Below, in pieces: positions 44,569 through 55,435 of a stretch of DNA of 64,000 bases. A program made the translations under genes and the position numbers. Location: NCBI GenBank assembly GCA_026873275.1, contig JANTUC010000003.1, positions 434,001 to 498,000 on the forward strand. The letters run 5' to 3'. The notes below the pieces were generated by a model that saw nothing but the letters and a program-made list of their open reading frames with translations, was not told where the DNA came from and did no database searches. The stretch's first letter is position 1; every line of letters starts with the position of its first letter. Origin of the DNA: Pseudopithomyces maydicus (Eukaryota > Ascomycota > Dothideomycetes > Pleosporales > Didymosphaeriaceae).

Positions 44569-45567
44569 ATGTCACACCTCCATCCAACAAGCACATCGCG
44601 TGCCCTCTACCGCGTATTCGTCGCGCCGAACCTCGTCCCACGCCCCCAGATATCTTTCCAACGACCTTCCCTCCTTCCTATAACACCTATACGTACGTTC
44701 AAGGGGCCCCGCAAACCCCCCGCAAAGCGCCAAGCCATCTCCGACTTCTACACCTTCGACAATGCCATCAAAGCTGAGCAAATCAACTTGATCGACGAGA
44801 GTGGTACCTTCTACTCCAATATCAACATCGGTCAAGCGACTCGGAAATTCAATCGAGTAACCCACCACCTGCTTCTCATCACCGAGGGCAAGACCGACGA
44901 GTTCGGCGACCAGGACCCAGAGCACCTACCAGTCTGTAAAATCATCTCCAAGATGGAACTGCGCAATCAATACAACCGCAAGATCGACATCGCCCGGAAA
45001 GCAGAGCGAGGCCCAGTATTGAAAAATCTAGAGCTAAACTGGGCAATCGCGGGAGGCGATCTGAAACACAGGCTGGACAAACTCCAAGAGTTCCTGCGCG
45101 ATGGGCGAAAAGTCGAAGTCCTTCTCGGACCCAAGCGACGTGGGAAAAAGGCCACGGATACAGAAGCCAGGAGCGTGCTCAAGGCGGTGGAGGACGCGGC
45201 AAATGAATGCAGGGGCGCGGGTGAGGTGAAGAGGGAAGGGAACCTCGGTGGCGTAATGACGATAACGTTCCAGGGAACGGATTTAGAGGAGAACAAGGGT
45301 CAGAAGAAGGCAGCGTTGACGCCGAAGGAGGAGAGGCGGTTGAAGAAGAAGGAAAAAAGGAGGAGAAGGATCAGAATAGGGGGGAGACAGAAGAAGAGTC
45401 GAGTGTCTAGGTTCGGAACGGTTGATGAATTCACGTTGCCGAGGGCAGGTCCAATGACGGATTTGTACGATTTTGTCAGTACTATGGCGCCAACAATTGC
45501 GAACGCGTGGTTCACGAGGGCGGGGATATGGAGTGGGAAGAAAGAGAGAAAGAGACGTATGCATTGA
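44569..45567 (+). CDS. Mitochondrial translation initiation factor IF-3
   Basis: A single exon of 332 residues. The N-terminus is rich in Arg/Ser/Thr with no acidic residues for about 50 positions, as in a matrix presequence. IF3 features are NLIDESGTFYSNINIGQA (N-domain start) and ELNWAIAGGDLKHRLDKLQEFLRDG followed by KVEVLLGPKRRGK (C-domain). A very basic Lys/Arg tract follows after the IF3 domain (KKEKRRRRIRIGG), and a fungal C-terminal extension ends the protein. The factor should bind the mitoribosomal small subunit and prevent premature joining. The ATG at 44569 was chosen over the upstream in-frame ATG because it starts the presequence with A at -3. Confidence 0.88.
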   Translation: MSHLHPTSTSRALYRVFVAPNLVPRPQISFQRPSLLPITPIRTFKGPRKPPAKRQAISDFYTFDNAIKAEQINLIDESGTFYSNINIGQATRKFNRVTHHLLLITEGKTDEFGDQDPEHLPVCKIISKMELRNQYNRKIDIARKAERGPVLKNLELNWAIAGGDLKHRLDKLQEFLRDGRKVEVLLGPKRRGKKATDTEARSVLKAVEDAANECRGAGEVKREGNLGGVMTITFQGTDLEENKGQKKAALTPKEERRLKKKEKRRRRIRIGGRQKKSRVSRFGTVDEFTLPRAGPMTDLYDFVSTMAPTIANAWFTRAGIWSGKKERKRRMH

Positions 45568-45996
45568 CTGGACGATGTGGAAGTAATTTATTCCACTTTC
45601 GAACTACCGGCTCTCCGAGCACGTAAGATATGCATGAACCATATTGTATCCAAGATATTTTAGGGATTTCTATCTTGTATAACACTGTACACTATTTGTA
45701 CACTTTGATCAGTGAGCTACGTATTGAGTAGACAATCTATTCTATAGACGAAAAATCACTCAATGGACATGTCCCAAGATCGGACTGTATGCCCAAGTCC
45801 CTGAAACTAGGGTAATCATAAGCGCAACACTATTGAACTTATTATTCCTGCACATCTTTAACAACAAACCCACGACCAGGATCAAACCTCAATCTTATTC
45901 CACCGACTTTCTTGTTAAGCGGTTGAGCAGTACTCGTGTTCATCCATCCCAATGTTTCCTTAACCTACTCCTGTAAGCTCAAGGTCATATTTCAGC
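45568..45996. other. Convergent 3' intergenic region
   Basis: About 430 AT-rich bases between convergent genes; no gene seen. Confidence 0.5.
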
Positions 45997-47883
45997 TTAC
46001 TTGTACATGGAACTTACATCTGCGCTCTGCATCGCCACACTGATGCTCGAAAAACTGGTATCATAGCTCGCGCCATTCCGATAAATCGCGTACCCTCCTA
46101 TTGCCACAGAAACGAAGGTAAATAGAATGGCAAGGCCATACGATATAAGTAGGTTCCGAGGCTGGTACGCATACACTGTAGTATCCGTAGTAAAAGTAAT
46201 ATTGGTAGCGACTTCTTTACTACTTGGCGTCAGTATCACAATATGTACGCACACATCCCGCGCCCATCGCTAACCTTAAACAAAGTAAAATAAATGCACA
46301 TACCAGAACGCAGGTACACTGAACATGCTCAGTGTAACATTCAAAGCAAACTGCTCTACATCCCTTGCAAAGCTAATATTCCGCTGAGGGGGCGGAATCT
46401 TCGTCTTCTCTTCCGATTTCCCTGCGCGATTCTTCATACCCACTAGCATATCGTTGAACTGCGAGCCGGACAGAAAAATGGATTCCAATATCCTTCCATC
46501 TAGCAAGTACTCTTCGTCGCCGAGCCAGATCACGTAGCCGTTTACGTAATCGCCTATATCTTTGATATAATTCTGATAATTGTCGTTATACGAAAGTGGA
46601 AAGTTGTCGATTGCGATGTCGCTTGGTGCGTTCCGGGTCAGCCACGTTGTTTTGAGGTCGTGGACTTTTGGGACTCCGGATGTGGTGTGGACGGAGAAGT
46701 CGAGGGTTGTGCTCCAAAGGTCGCAGCGGATGAATTCTAATTCTGTTTTTCCATTTGCATTGGTAGGGTGACTTTTCTGTATTGCAATCAGAAGAGCATC
46801 TTTGGGACCGTCCATCTTTTCTTGGGTTACTTTGTTTATGGGGCCGTTGTCGGTGATGCGATGTTCGCCATAGGCTGCTAGGTAGAGAGGTTCTCCTGAA
46901 GTTGTATTTGCGCGTAGGACCTCCTTTTCCCAACCCTTCGAAGCTTGGATGAGTGTGTTTGAATCTCTGGGATTGGCTGGTTCACATCGGAGGAGTGGAG
47001 CGTTCACATTGATGTGATATGTGACGTTTGGTCTTGTGGACGGGAGGATGAATGGCAGCGTATTACCGGTATACGAAACTGCACCAACCACCGAGGTGGA
47101 TGGGCTGTCGGTAGAACTACCATTGTATATGTCCAGTACAAGAGCTGAGAGTATCTCCCAATCAACCACAGTACTCTGTCCGATAGATAGTGTGGGTGGA
47201 GCAAATAGAGCTGGGATCGGCAAGCACCTTTCGAGAGTCATTCATGTGGTCTGATTCAAGTAAAACAGAAGCATACCAGAGTACGAGTGCTAGAAGCAAC
47301 CCCACTTGAATCTTTGCCCAGATCTCAAAGCTGAAAAAGGACCAGATGTTACCTAGGATATCGAATGAAGCATTGATGGTACGTATTGATGTATAAGATC
47401 GACCTAGACGTCTCCATAGTACTTGAGCGTAGGCGAAACCTACTGCAGTCTTGAGACATAGGATTGAACTGATGGCGAAAGCGTTTCCGAATCTTTTGAT
47501 TTTCAACAACCATGACATAGGCGGAGTGGGAGTTCAAGAGCTACATACCTGAGAGACCACTGCTGCCTATCGAACGAACCGACTGCTTGACCATTTAAGG
47601 ATTGGTAATAGATATGGTGCCCTATTGCTAAACCGGTGCCCAGTAAAAAAGAGCCGATCATCATAGTTGGCGAGAGCCAATATATCTGGAGGTTTTCATG
47701 CTGGTTCTGGTTCGGCAGGCCTTCAAATTTTGGGTTTGCGGTAAATCTAGGTTTGGAGCCGTTTATTGCATTGTTGCGTGTAGTCTTGTGGTGGGGTTCT
47801 TCCGAGTCTGCAGGTGTCGCAACATGTGATAAAGCCTCGTAGTCATGAGATGAAATTCCGCTATCTTCGTCGGTAGATATCAT
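45997..47883 (-). CDS. Fungal multi-pass membrane protein of unknown function
   Basis: Exons 47549-47883, 47277-47492, 46304-47227 and 45997-46219 give about 565 residues. Architecture: a polar N-terminal tail, three hydrophobic segments (MMIGSFLLGTGLAIGHH, AFAISSILCLKTAVGFAYAQ, IQVGLLLALVLW), a long Asn/Ser-rich loop of about 300 residues with sequons and few Cys that is probably extracytosolic, and a last span (LLISYGLAILFTFVSVAIGG). This layout is common in large ascomycete families often mislabelled as formylmethionine deformylase-like; no deformylase motif is present. The last intron has two possible acceptors three bases apart (exon 4 starting at 46222 or 46219), differing by one residue. 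Confidence 0.78.
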
Positions 47884-48426
47884 AATGGTAACTACAGCTG
47901 AATTTGAAGCTTTGGGTGAACGGGTTTCGAAGTCGGGACGGGATCGAGTATACCTTTGGCGAGATCGTGGCGAAGCGCAAAACCATGTACTCCGATCAGA
48001 TTTTGCTTATTCCTGTCATATCTTAGTACGGGATGCCCTAGGTTTTCTAGTCTAATCTTATATTAGTTTCAGGTTTCTAGATTTGGGTGGCGATGCAATG
48101 GCATCAGAACAAAACTGTTGGACAACAAATCATAGTTTATCTGATGGACCTTTGTACGATTTTAAGAATACTTATCACTTCTAACAGGCACCATAAATTT
48201 ATAGAACATAAGTCGCAAGCCATTATTGCAGTTATTGGGTCGCCCAGCTGTTTCTATTGGGTGCTCGCCACCTCCAGGGCGTAATTATCCCCTGTACTGC
48301 TTTTCCTTTTCCGTTTCTCGTCGATCCTAAAAACACTGCTATATCGCCAACAGACTCCACGTATTTTATTCATAAAAACCACGAACACTCTCATTGACAT
48401 ATTTTATACTATTAACTACAAGCTAC
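47884..48426. other. Intergenic region, no gene seen
   Basis: About 540 bases, AT-rich, holding the promoter of the membrane protein and the 3' end of the next minus-strand gene. Confidence 0.5.
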
Positions 48427-49595
48427 CTATGCGTGCACGGAAACAGGAGCTAGCTGTGCCTTTGCGGCAATGGGACTCGGCTCCGATGCAGGCTCGATGG
48501 CCTGGTTTACAGGATCATCCTCTCCATCCTCCTCCATTCCACCTAGAATCATGGTCTTGGGTGCCTGAAGCTGGTACATCCACGGGTCTGTGAAAGCCTT
48601 AAACTTCTGGTCGTGCCACTGTCCGGCAGTCACGTAGCGGCCCTCGCTGTCCATGAACATGGTGTCATCCTCGGCACGAAGGAAGTACGCGATCGAGTAG
48701 CGGTGTTCCTTAGGGTCGAATGGCACAACACGGTGAATGCACGACTGCATCTTCATGCCACTCGCAAATCTCAGCGAGTCACCGACGTGCACGAAGGCGC
48801 AGCCCTCCTTGGGTTCAACGAACCCCATTTCGCGGGCACCGCACGTTCCTGGGGGCCTGATCTGAAGACCCCACTGCTCACTGAAGAGCAGAGTAAGAGA
48901 GCTGATATCAGTGTGCTTCTGGTGGCCAACTTCCTTGGGACCAGTGACTTCTGAAGGGAGGTAATGCATCATAGATAGCTGCAGGACGTCAGAATAGAGA
49001 TCAACAGCTGATATTGGGAGTCTCTTACAGTAGTAGTCGATGGCTTATCGTTGCGGTGGTGGTTCTCGTAACGCGAAGCTCCAACCAAGCCCATACCAGT
49101 TGAGAGTGCGGATAGGATGACTTTTGTGATAGTGTTGCAGCTACCAATAGAGTTTTCGAGCACACCTAAGTCACCGCTGTTCTTAATTGGCGATGGGACC
49201 TTGGGGCTACCCCTTTGGATCTCGTCACGGGAAACCTTGAGCATTTCATACCCATCCTTGGTTCCAGCACCAAAGGCACCAGTGCGACTACCTTGGGGTT
49301 CATAGCCAAGATGCGAAGAGATCAGTCCGAATTCATTCTTCTGCTCGATGGGAGACTCGAAGAATCTGTGCATCAGTTTGAGCGTCTCTTGTTGGTCCTG
49401 GAGCATTCGGCGGCCATCGATGTTGTTCAGGTCGAGATAGAAGTATCCATCTTCCAGACACGCCTTGAGTACGTTGTCTATTTCCGCGGGGTCTTGGGAC
49501 AGCAAAAGACTATAGTTGACCGTTCGCATAGTCCAGACCGGGACCCGCTTTCCCTGCCATTCGACCGTCTTTGGTGCGTCAACCTGAGGAGCCAT
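48427..49595 (-). CDS. 2-oxoglutarate/Fe(II)-dependent dioxygenase (isopenicillin-N-synthase-like)
   Basis: Exons 49029-49595 and 48427-48978 give 372 residues. The N-terminal DIOX_N part has CLEDGYFYLDLNN and the LMHRFFESPIEQKNEF helix. Iron ligands are His211-x-Asp213 in HKHTDISSL and His271 in CIHRVVPF; Arg282-x-Ser284 in HRYSIAY binds the cosubstrate. All are intact. A Pro/Ala/Glu-rich C-terminal tail of about 55 residues is unusual but not domain-like. It is only distantly similar to the other 2OG enzyme in this window. Its neighbours suggest a small oxidative gene group. Confidence 0.9.
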
Positions 49596-50182
49596 GATAT
49601 GAAAAGAGTTATTGAATCTCGGAGTTTGTATGAGTTTGCTTTATCTTATCTACTCACAACCTACGAGTTTCACCCCTCGTTGACCTAGTGCTTATATACC
49701 TTGATTAGGACAGTGGGGAGGTCGGTCAGCGCGGCTATTACCACTTTGACAAATACATAGCTTCCATGAGATAGATGATGGTCTTGGTTTGCTTCCCCGC
49801 TCCCCACGTCGCAGGTATGAATGTACTGCATTCTCCCAGAGTAGTTGCTCCACCTCGGCTCGAACTCCAAGAAAGGTCCTAAGGCCGTTATCTTCTACTA
49901 GCGGGTCAGGTCATGAGATCTACTGGAGGATGCTGATGCGGCACTTGACACCGTACATTGTGCCAAGCCGGCAGATCGCTGCAAATAGATAGAGGGGTAA
50001 CGTGTCAAAGGAACAAACGCGAAACAACTTATAAGTGATGTGCCCCGCATTGTGTTTTTATCTAACCTAACTAGGGCACTACAAATGCAACGTCAGCTAC
50101 ATAGCCCCTCCTTTGGCTGGTATCTTGACAAGTATAGGAATATCTACGACGGCATGAACCTTAACCTTCCTCTTCCAAGAGA
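49596..50182. other. Intergenic region, no gene seen
   Basis: About 590 bases between two minus-strand genes. A TATA-like tatataccttg element (reverse sense) lies near 49693-49700. No supported open frame or tRNA fold. Confidence 0.5.
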
Positions 50183-51034
50183 CTAAGCGTCGTAGAGAAC
50201 CAAACATCTCACCTCAATACTCTGCCTAGACTCCTTATCGCGGTGGGTGAGATCCTCGAAAGCAGAATGGAGCGACCTCCGTGCTACCGATGTGTTTGAA
50301 TCAAAACACTTGATCAGCAGCACGTCGTCAGGTGTCAAGCGATGCTTGTAATACCATTTGTGGTTAGGATTGTGTCGAACCACCCATTGCTCTCCTTTGA
50401 ATCCGTCCTCAGTCATCTCCGCCGCTACAAGGTCACCATCTGGAACGGATTTTGAATCGGCCGTTGCGATTGGATCTTTCGCGATTGTCGCAATTGGCTT
50501 CCAGACATTGATTATTTGGTACCGTCTCTTGACCAGCTCGTCTGCTTCATCCGGGAACTCCCACCGTAGCCTCAACTCTGCCCCATCGTATGATTGATCA
50601 ACGTGTGTTCGTGTGACAGGCCCTCGGTTAGCAAGATTACTGAATCCTAGGTGATGCCACTGTGTTGGTCCACGGCGAACCTTGTGGTTGAAGATGTGAA
50701 TCCGTTGAGCTCCAGTGACTTCTTTGAGAAGCTGTCGACATTCTTCATAGTACGTCGTTTGGATGGCGTTTTCGTCGACAAAGTCTTTCTCGGCACTTTT
50801 TTGGTGACAGTACTGGAACCCGTGACTGTCGAGGAGATATTTATCCTCTTCACCGGTAACATCCGTGACCAGAAATTCATGAGGTACATGCGGGCGTCTG
50901 TTCGAGATCCTGCCTCCACCGATAATAATAGGTGTTGGTTTTGAACCGTCGCCAGGATCGTTCCAATAATTGAATGTCGTCTGCACGTGGTGCTTTCGAA
51001 CCCCACTATTGACTGGTAATGGTTTCTCGTACAT
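50183..51034 (-). CDS. CmcJ/AsaB-like hydroxylase/desaturase
   Basis: A single exon of 283 residues from the ATG at 51034; the frame continues upstream without another good ATG. Family marks: NHKVRRGPTQW, then THVDQSYDGAELRLRWEFPDEA, INVWKPIATIAKDPIATAD, and TPDDVLLIKCFDSN near the C-terminus with RQSIEVRCLVLYDA at the end. This is the fungal family related to the CmcJ cephamycin methoxylase chain, AsaB and the GA4 desaturase, common in secondary-metabolite clusters. Members carry a His-x-Asp iron site (here HVD) and are thought to act as 2-oxoglutarate-type oxygenases. Substrate unknown. It lies between another 2OG oxygenase and an M20 amidohydrolase. Confidence 0.88.
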   Translation of the reverse strand: MYEKPLPVNSGVRKHHVQTTFNYWNDPGDGSKPTPIIIGGGRISNRRPHVPHEFLVTDVTGEEDKYLLDSHGFQYCHQKSAEKDFVDENAIQTTYYEECRQLLKEVTGAQRIHIFNHKVRRGPTQWHHLGFSNLANRGPVTRTHVDQSYDGAELRLRWEFPDEADELVKRRYQIINVWKPIATIAKDPIATADSKSVPDGDLVAAEMTEDGFKGEQWVVRHNPNHKWYYKHRLTPDDVLLIKCFDSNTSVARRSLHSAFEDLTHRDKESRQSIEVRCLVLYDA

Positions 51035-51436
51035 GTTGCATATGCTGAGGCGAAAATGGGTGAGAACCGGCGTGGCTGTCTTGCAGACTACCAAGGGCCG
51101 TGAGGAATTTGATGCGTATGTGGAACTACCGATAGCCACCACCCAGCTAATGACTGGTCAATGCCGGCTGAAGCTGCTGCAAAATCACAAGTCTCTAAAT
51201 TACTGCTTTTGGTGAAGATGGGGCAGCGGGCGATAGTGTTCCGAGGCGTATTTACCCGATTGATCCATGGCACATGAATAAATGCGCTCCACGCATAAGA
51301 CACTGCCCCACGATGACTGCATCGCACTATATTGAATCCAGTGTTAGCTCGGACGATATCGCACCGACGTAGTAACTCCTCGCCTCGCTAATCTTCATTC
51401 TTTCACTCATGTCGGTTGAACCGAGGCTTCTGGATC
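51035..51436. promoter_or_regulatory. Divergent promoter of the CmcJ-like and M20 genes
   Basis: 402 bases separate the two start codons. It contains one CGG-N11-CCG dyad (listed separately) and AT-rich patches. Divergent arrangement allows joint regulation. Confidence 0.5.
51350..51366. promoter_or_regulatory. CGG-N11-CCG dyad, candidate zinc-cluster factor site
   Basis: CGG at 51350-51352 and CCG at 51364-51366 are separated by 11 bases containing the palindrome cgatatcg. This spacing is that of Gal4-type binuclear zinc factors. It is about 70 bases upstream of the M20 start. A motif with six fixed bases is expected many times by chance in 64 kb. Confidence 0.3.
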
Positions 51437-52836
51437 ATGAACATGGACATGAAGGAATCAGAAGAAGATGGCTTCATTATCTTGGAAAAACATGATCATG
51501 ACTCTTATCGGATCGAAGAAAACTGCATTCCGGCATATATCTCTGACATAAGTGCACACGTCAATTGCCTGCGGAGTACTTTGTGGCCCTTGAACAGATA
51601 CATACACGACAATCCCGAACTTGCTTTTGAAGAAAACAAGGCTCATGATGCTCTTACAAAGTTCATGCAATTACAGCAGGGTTGGGAGGTCATGCCGCAT
51701 GCGTACGGGATTGATACTGCATGGAAAGCAGTTTATAACACTGGACGGAAGGGCCCAAACATCTCTTTCAATGCAGAAATGGGTTAGTCAATCCTCTATC
51801 TACTGTACTCGGGTTCGGCCTATCTCATTTACTCGTAAGCTCAGATGCTCTTCCGAATATTGGTCATGCCTGCGGTCACAACCTTATCGCAATTGCATCA
51901 GTTGCAGCTGCTCTCGCGACAGCAAGCATCCTGACGCAACATGACCTTCCCGGGACTATCCACTTGATAGGAACGCCTGGAGAAGAAAATCCTTCGCCTA
52001 AAGGGGGAAAAATCTTGCTTCTTGAAGCAGGCGCGTACGATGATGTGGATGTTAGTCTTATCTCCCATCCGGGTCTTCCCAACAACAGCGCACTCGTACG
52101 GACGACCGCTTTCACGCGCCTTAAGGCCGAATATTTTGGTAAAGCAGCTCACGCAGCAAACAATTCATGGCAGGGTATCAATGCACTGGACGCTCTCATC
52201 ATCGCATATAACGCCGTGAGCGTACTGCGCCAGCAGTTACGTCCAGACGACATCATTGGAATGAACATCACAGATGGCGGGAAAGCTCCCAACATCATCC
52301 ATGCGTACGCAGCAGGAACATTCGTAATCCGCGCTCCCAGCTCTGCCCGCCTAGACCAGCTCGTAAAAAAAGTCGAAGCATGTCTCCACGCGGGCTCTGA
52401 AGCAACCGGCGCGCGCCTCACTCTGAACAAACATCCTGGCTATGCCGACCACGTACCTAATCATGTTCTTGCCGCATCCTATACAAAATTCTTTAACGCT
52501 CTTTCCAATCCTGTTCCATCAGTACCTGAGCCTGGCATTCCGCCGTTAGATCAGTACACGTATGTAAAAGCCAGTACAGATCAGGGCAATCTTAGTTATG
52601 TTTTACCAAGTGTGAACGCGAGTTTCGCGATTCCACCCGGGCCGGAAGGTGGCAGGAATCACACCCAAGACTTCGAGAAGGCGAGTGGGACAAAGGAGGC
52701 ATTTGAGAAGGCCATGAGGGTAGCTAAGGCACTGGCTGGCACAGCGGTCGAAGTCTGTGCGGTAGAGGGCACACTTGATAGGGTGAAAGAAGAGTGGAGG
52801 AAAGATATGGAGAAAGCGAAAGAAGGCTTGATCTGA
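51437..52836 (+). CDS. M20-family amidohydrolase (PM20D2-like)
   Basis: Exons 51437-51782 and 51845-52836 give 445 residues. Metal-binding and catalytic landmarks are DALPNIGHACGHNL (residues 116-129), GTPGEEN (Glu162/163) and SHPGLPN; the dimerisation domain shows FGKAAHAANNSWQGINALDA. DNP-LAFEE near residue 58 is usual for amidohydrolase-type M20 proteins. Likely reaction: hydrolysis of an amide or peptide bond in a small N-acyl amino acid or dipeptide using two divalent metals. No signal peptide. An upstream ATG at 51409 is out of frame and could act as a short upstream reading frame. Confidence 0.9.
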
Positions 52837-53826
52837 AACGATGTCAGTTCAACATATCACAAGTGAGTAGGTGGTACAAATATCGATTAGTTATCTTCGG
52901 TCCAATAAATTTATATATGATGGAATAGAGACCCCTTGCACGATAGTGCGTTGCGGTATGAAGTATCTGCCATTGAATCAAAGGCACCAATATACATGCC
53001 AGGCGCTACTCAGTTACATTTTCAGCGTAATCAGGTATGGCCGGGCAGCATGTACAGCTTTTCACTATGTAGCCTCCCAGAGCGCTATAAATTCCAAAAG
53101 AAACCTTTTTAAACGCCATAAGATCGTCATCGGACAGTATGAGAAAATACCATGTTTCCTGGTTCTTCATGATACTCCTTCCAAGCACCGGATTTTTTAC
53201 TGGCCACCGATCAAGATCATCTATCAGTTACAAAACCAGGTAGTTGTATTATTCTTTTTTTCACGCGGATGGCAGAGTTGAACGCAGGAATATATACTCT
53301 TGTCATTATAATATCAACATTTTTTACTCACTGATTTTCATACGCCACATTTTTCTGCTGTCCAATGAGGAGACACTCTTTTTATCAATGATTTTTACGA
53401 GGTCTAGTGGACTGGACACCTTTTTACCATTTTACAAAACATAATATCAACGCATCACTCTTTCCGAGAGTGTACTGTTTGGAAGCAAATTTAGATGATT
53501 AGAGAGTGCCTAGGAATATAGGCAGCATGAACGGTACTCTCGCGTAAGAGTAGCCATTGGGTCTCTACGGTATCGAATTGACCAGAGACATTGTAAGCTA
53601 GAATAAACACTTGACGCGAATCATTTCGTGCGCAATGCCCGCGCTTGTATCTGTCACATGACCTCGTTCGTTTCCAGCCAGGCGCGCCACTTAGGATCGC
53701 CCGTATGCACGGATCACCTCCGTCCGCCAAGTGTCATCCTCAAACATAACGGGATCAATGTTTTCGAATAAAGAACTTCCAGCATGCCTTCCCTAAATCT
53801 TCCTCCCCGTGCACATCTCGTTCATC
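52837..53826. other. AT-rich intergenic region, no gene seen
   Basis: About 1 kb. A 136-codon plus-strand frame (52871-53281) has no domain-like pattern and looks random. No repeats stand out. Confidence 0.5.
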
Positions 53827-54910
53827 ATGATTCTCCGGATAGCGTTGTCGCTAGCGACCTTTGTTCTCTCGCGCGTAAGTGCCGAGGTAGCACCTGAAGT
53901 CACGGTCGTGGAGGAGGGCTTCAATTATATCGCCAAGCTCAGCTGCCTGGGATGTCCGTTCCTGTTCCAGGACACGTCCAAGGGATCGAACGAACCGTGG
54001 ACTGAAAGGAAAGATGATAATGCTTTGGTGAGTATATATTTTTGCTGCAATTGTTAAGGAGGAAGGTACTAGCCTTGCATAGCTTCTCAACATCAGCCTT
54101 CCCTACGACAGCGCTTTCCTCTCCATCAATAACGCACCTCTCTATTCCGGGCAGCGCGTTCTCCCACGCATCTACGCCAATCAGGTTGTTCAGGATCTCT
54201 CGGTTGACGATCTCAGAGCAAGGCTGTCGACGGGCCAGCTCGAAGCTGGTCAGGAGACTAACCTTGGAGGCGGCTTCTTTGGCCTTTCCTATCGCCATTC
54301 CCTGCGTAATGTGAAGACCAGCACAGGACTCGAAGCGCTTGTCTTCCAAATAGACATCGTAGAGCTCTACTCCGACCTCACCGAGCCACCACTGCAGTAC
54401 AAGCTGTGGGATGCATCCCAGCAAATGCTTGAAGTCCTGCTGATCCAGCGGCCCATTCTATCCGCTTCCGAGCCGTCACCCGTGTTCGAGATCTTGAACG
54501 TGAAGTTCGTTCCTCGCTCTCTGACTGCCACTTCTCGGCGCACGATGCATTTTCTTGCTTGGGATGATCATGGCAAGATTGGGACTCCTTCGCACTTCGT
54601 TTCTTCGATCATTACTTCTTTTACCTCGTTCCTCACCTCGGGATTCTGGGCGCTCTTCGGCTTCATCATGGCCGTCATTATTGTCTTCATTGTGGTTGTG
54701 CTTATGTGCGTGTTTGGATGGGAGTTTTGCAGAGACGATTATGAAAAAGCGCAGCAGGGGAAGCACAGGAGGAAGAGCAGTGCGAAGACGAGAGTGGATG
54801 TCGAATCTGGATTTCAAGGGAAGATGAAGGGCAGGTTTAAGAGTGCGGAAGAGTTGGGATTGGGGTTGGCAGGGAGAGGTCAGGTTGTAGGTATGGGGAA
54901 GAGTGATTGA
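53827..54910 (+). CDS. Type I membrane protein of the secretory pathway, unknown function
   Basis: Exons 53827-54027 and 54083-54910 give 342 residues. A signal peptide (MILRIALSLATFVLSRVSA) precedes a lumenal domain with one close Cys pair (SCLGCPF), conserved-looking LNISLPYDSAFLSINN and GLEALVFQIDIVELY, and one transmembrane helix near residue 275 (FGFIMAVIIVFIVVVLMCVFG). A basic cytosolic tail of about 60 residues follows. I do not recognise a named domain. ER or plasma membrane location is inferred from topology only. Confidence 0.8.
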
Positions 54911-55435
54911 ACATAGGAGTGCCGAACAGTCAGAGGTTGTTTTAGCACAGTGACTGTACAATTGAAGAGAAGGGAAATGCGAAGCAGGAACAGTTGTAAC
55001 TTTGATTACACGAGCTATGTTCGATAGAGAGAACATGTTGTGATTTTGTGAAAAGGGTATCAAGTCTACGTCTATAAGTCAATAAACCATTGGTCAGGAA
55101 CGCCATCTAAACGCAAATCAAGCCAGGGAATACCCAGACCATCCTAATGAAACCGTTAGACATAATCCCGAACCATACCACGTTGTGCCCAAGAAAGAAA
55201 CGACATTCTGCCAGCTCAATCGCTCGAGAACCATTCCGCGACCCTTATACCGCTTGGTTGGGGGAAGGAGAACCCACTATCAATCTTTTCATAAACTCAT
55301 CATCGCCCTCACTCAGGGGACCAACTCCCCTAGGACAATCATCATGAGGCGTCGACGCATTATCACCACCAACCAGCCCCACCTCATCGAGCCTACTATT
55401 CCAAAAATCAGCAGGTATTCCTCATCAAAGCTTAC
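54911..55435. other. Convergent 3' intergenic region
   Basis: About 525 bases between convergent genes, no gene seen. Confidence 0.5.

Noticed and set aside
45997..47883. Formylmethionine deformylase label often attached to similar proteins
   Set aside because: No GxGxAAxQ, EGCLS or HExxH motif of peptide deformylases; the protein is a multi-pass membrane protein.
49840..49870. tRNA T-loop-like ggagttcgagcc on the minus strand
   Set aside because: No matching acceptor stem, anticodon stem or D-arm within 80 bases could be folded around it.
52871..53281. 136-codon plus-strand frame after the M20 gene
   Set aside because: Random-looking residue content in AT-rich DNA, no domain and poor start context.
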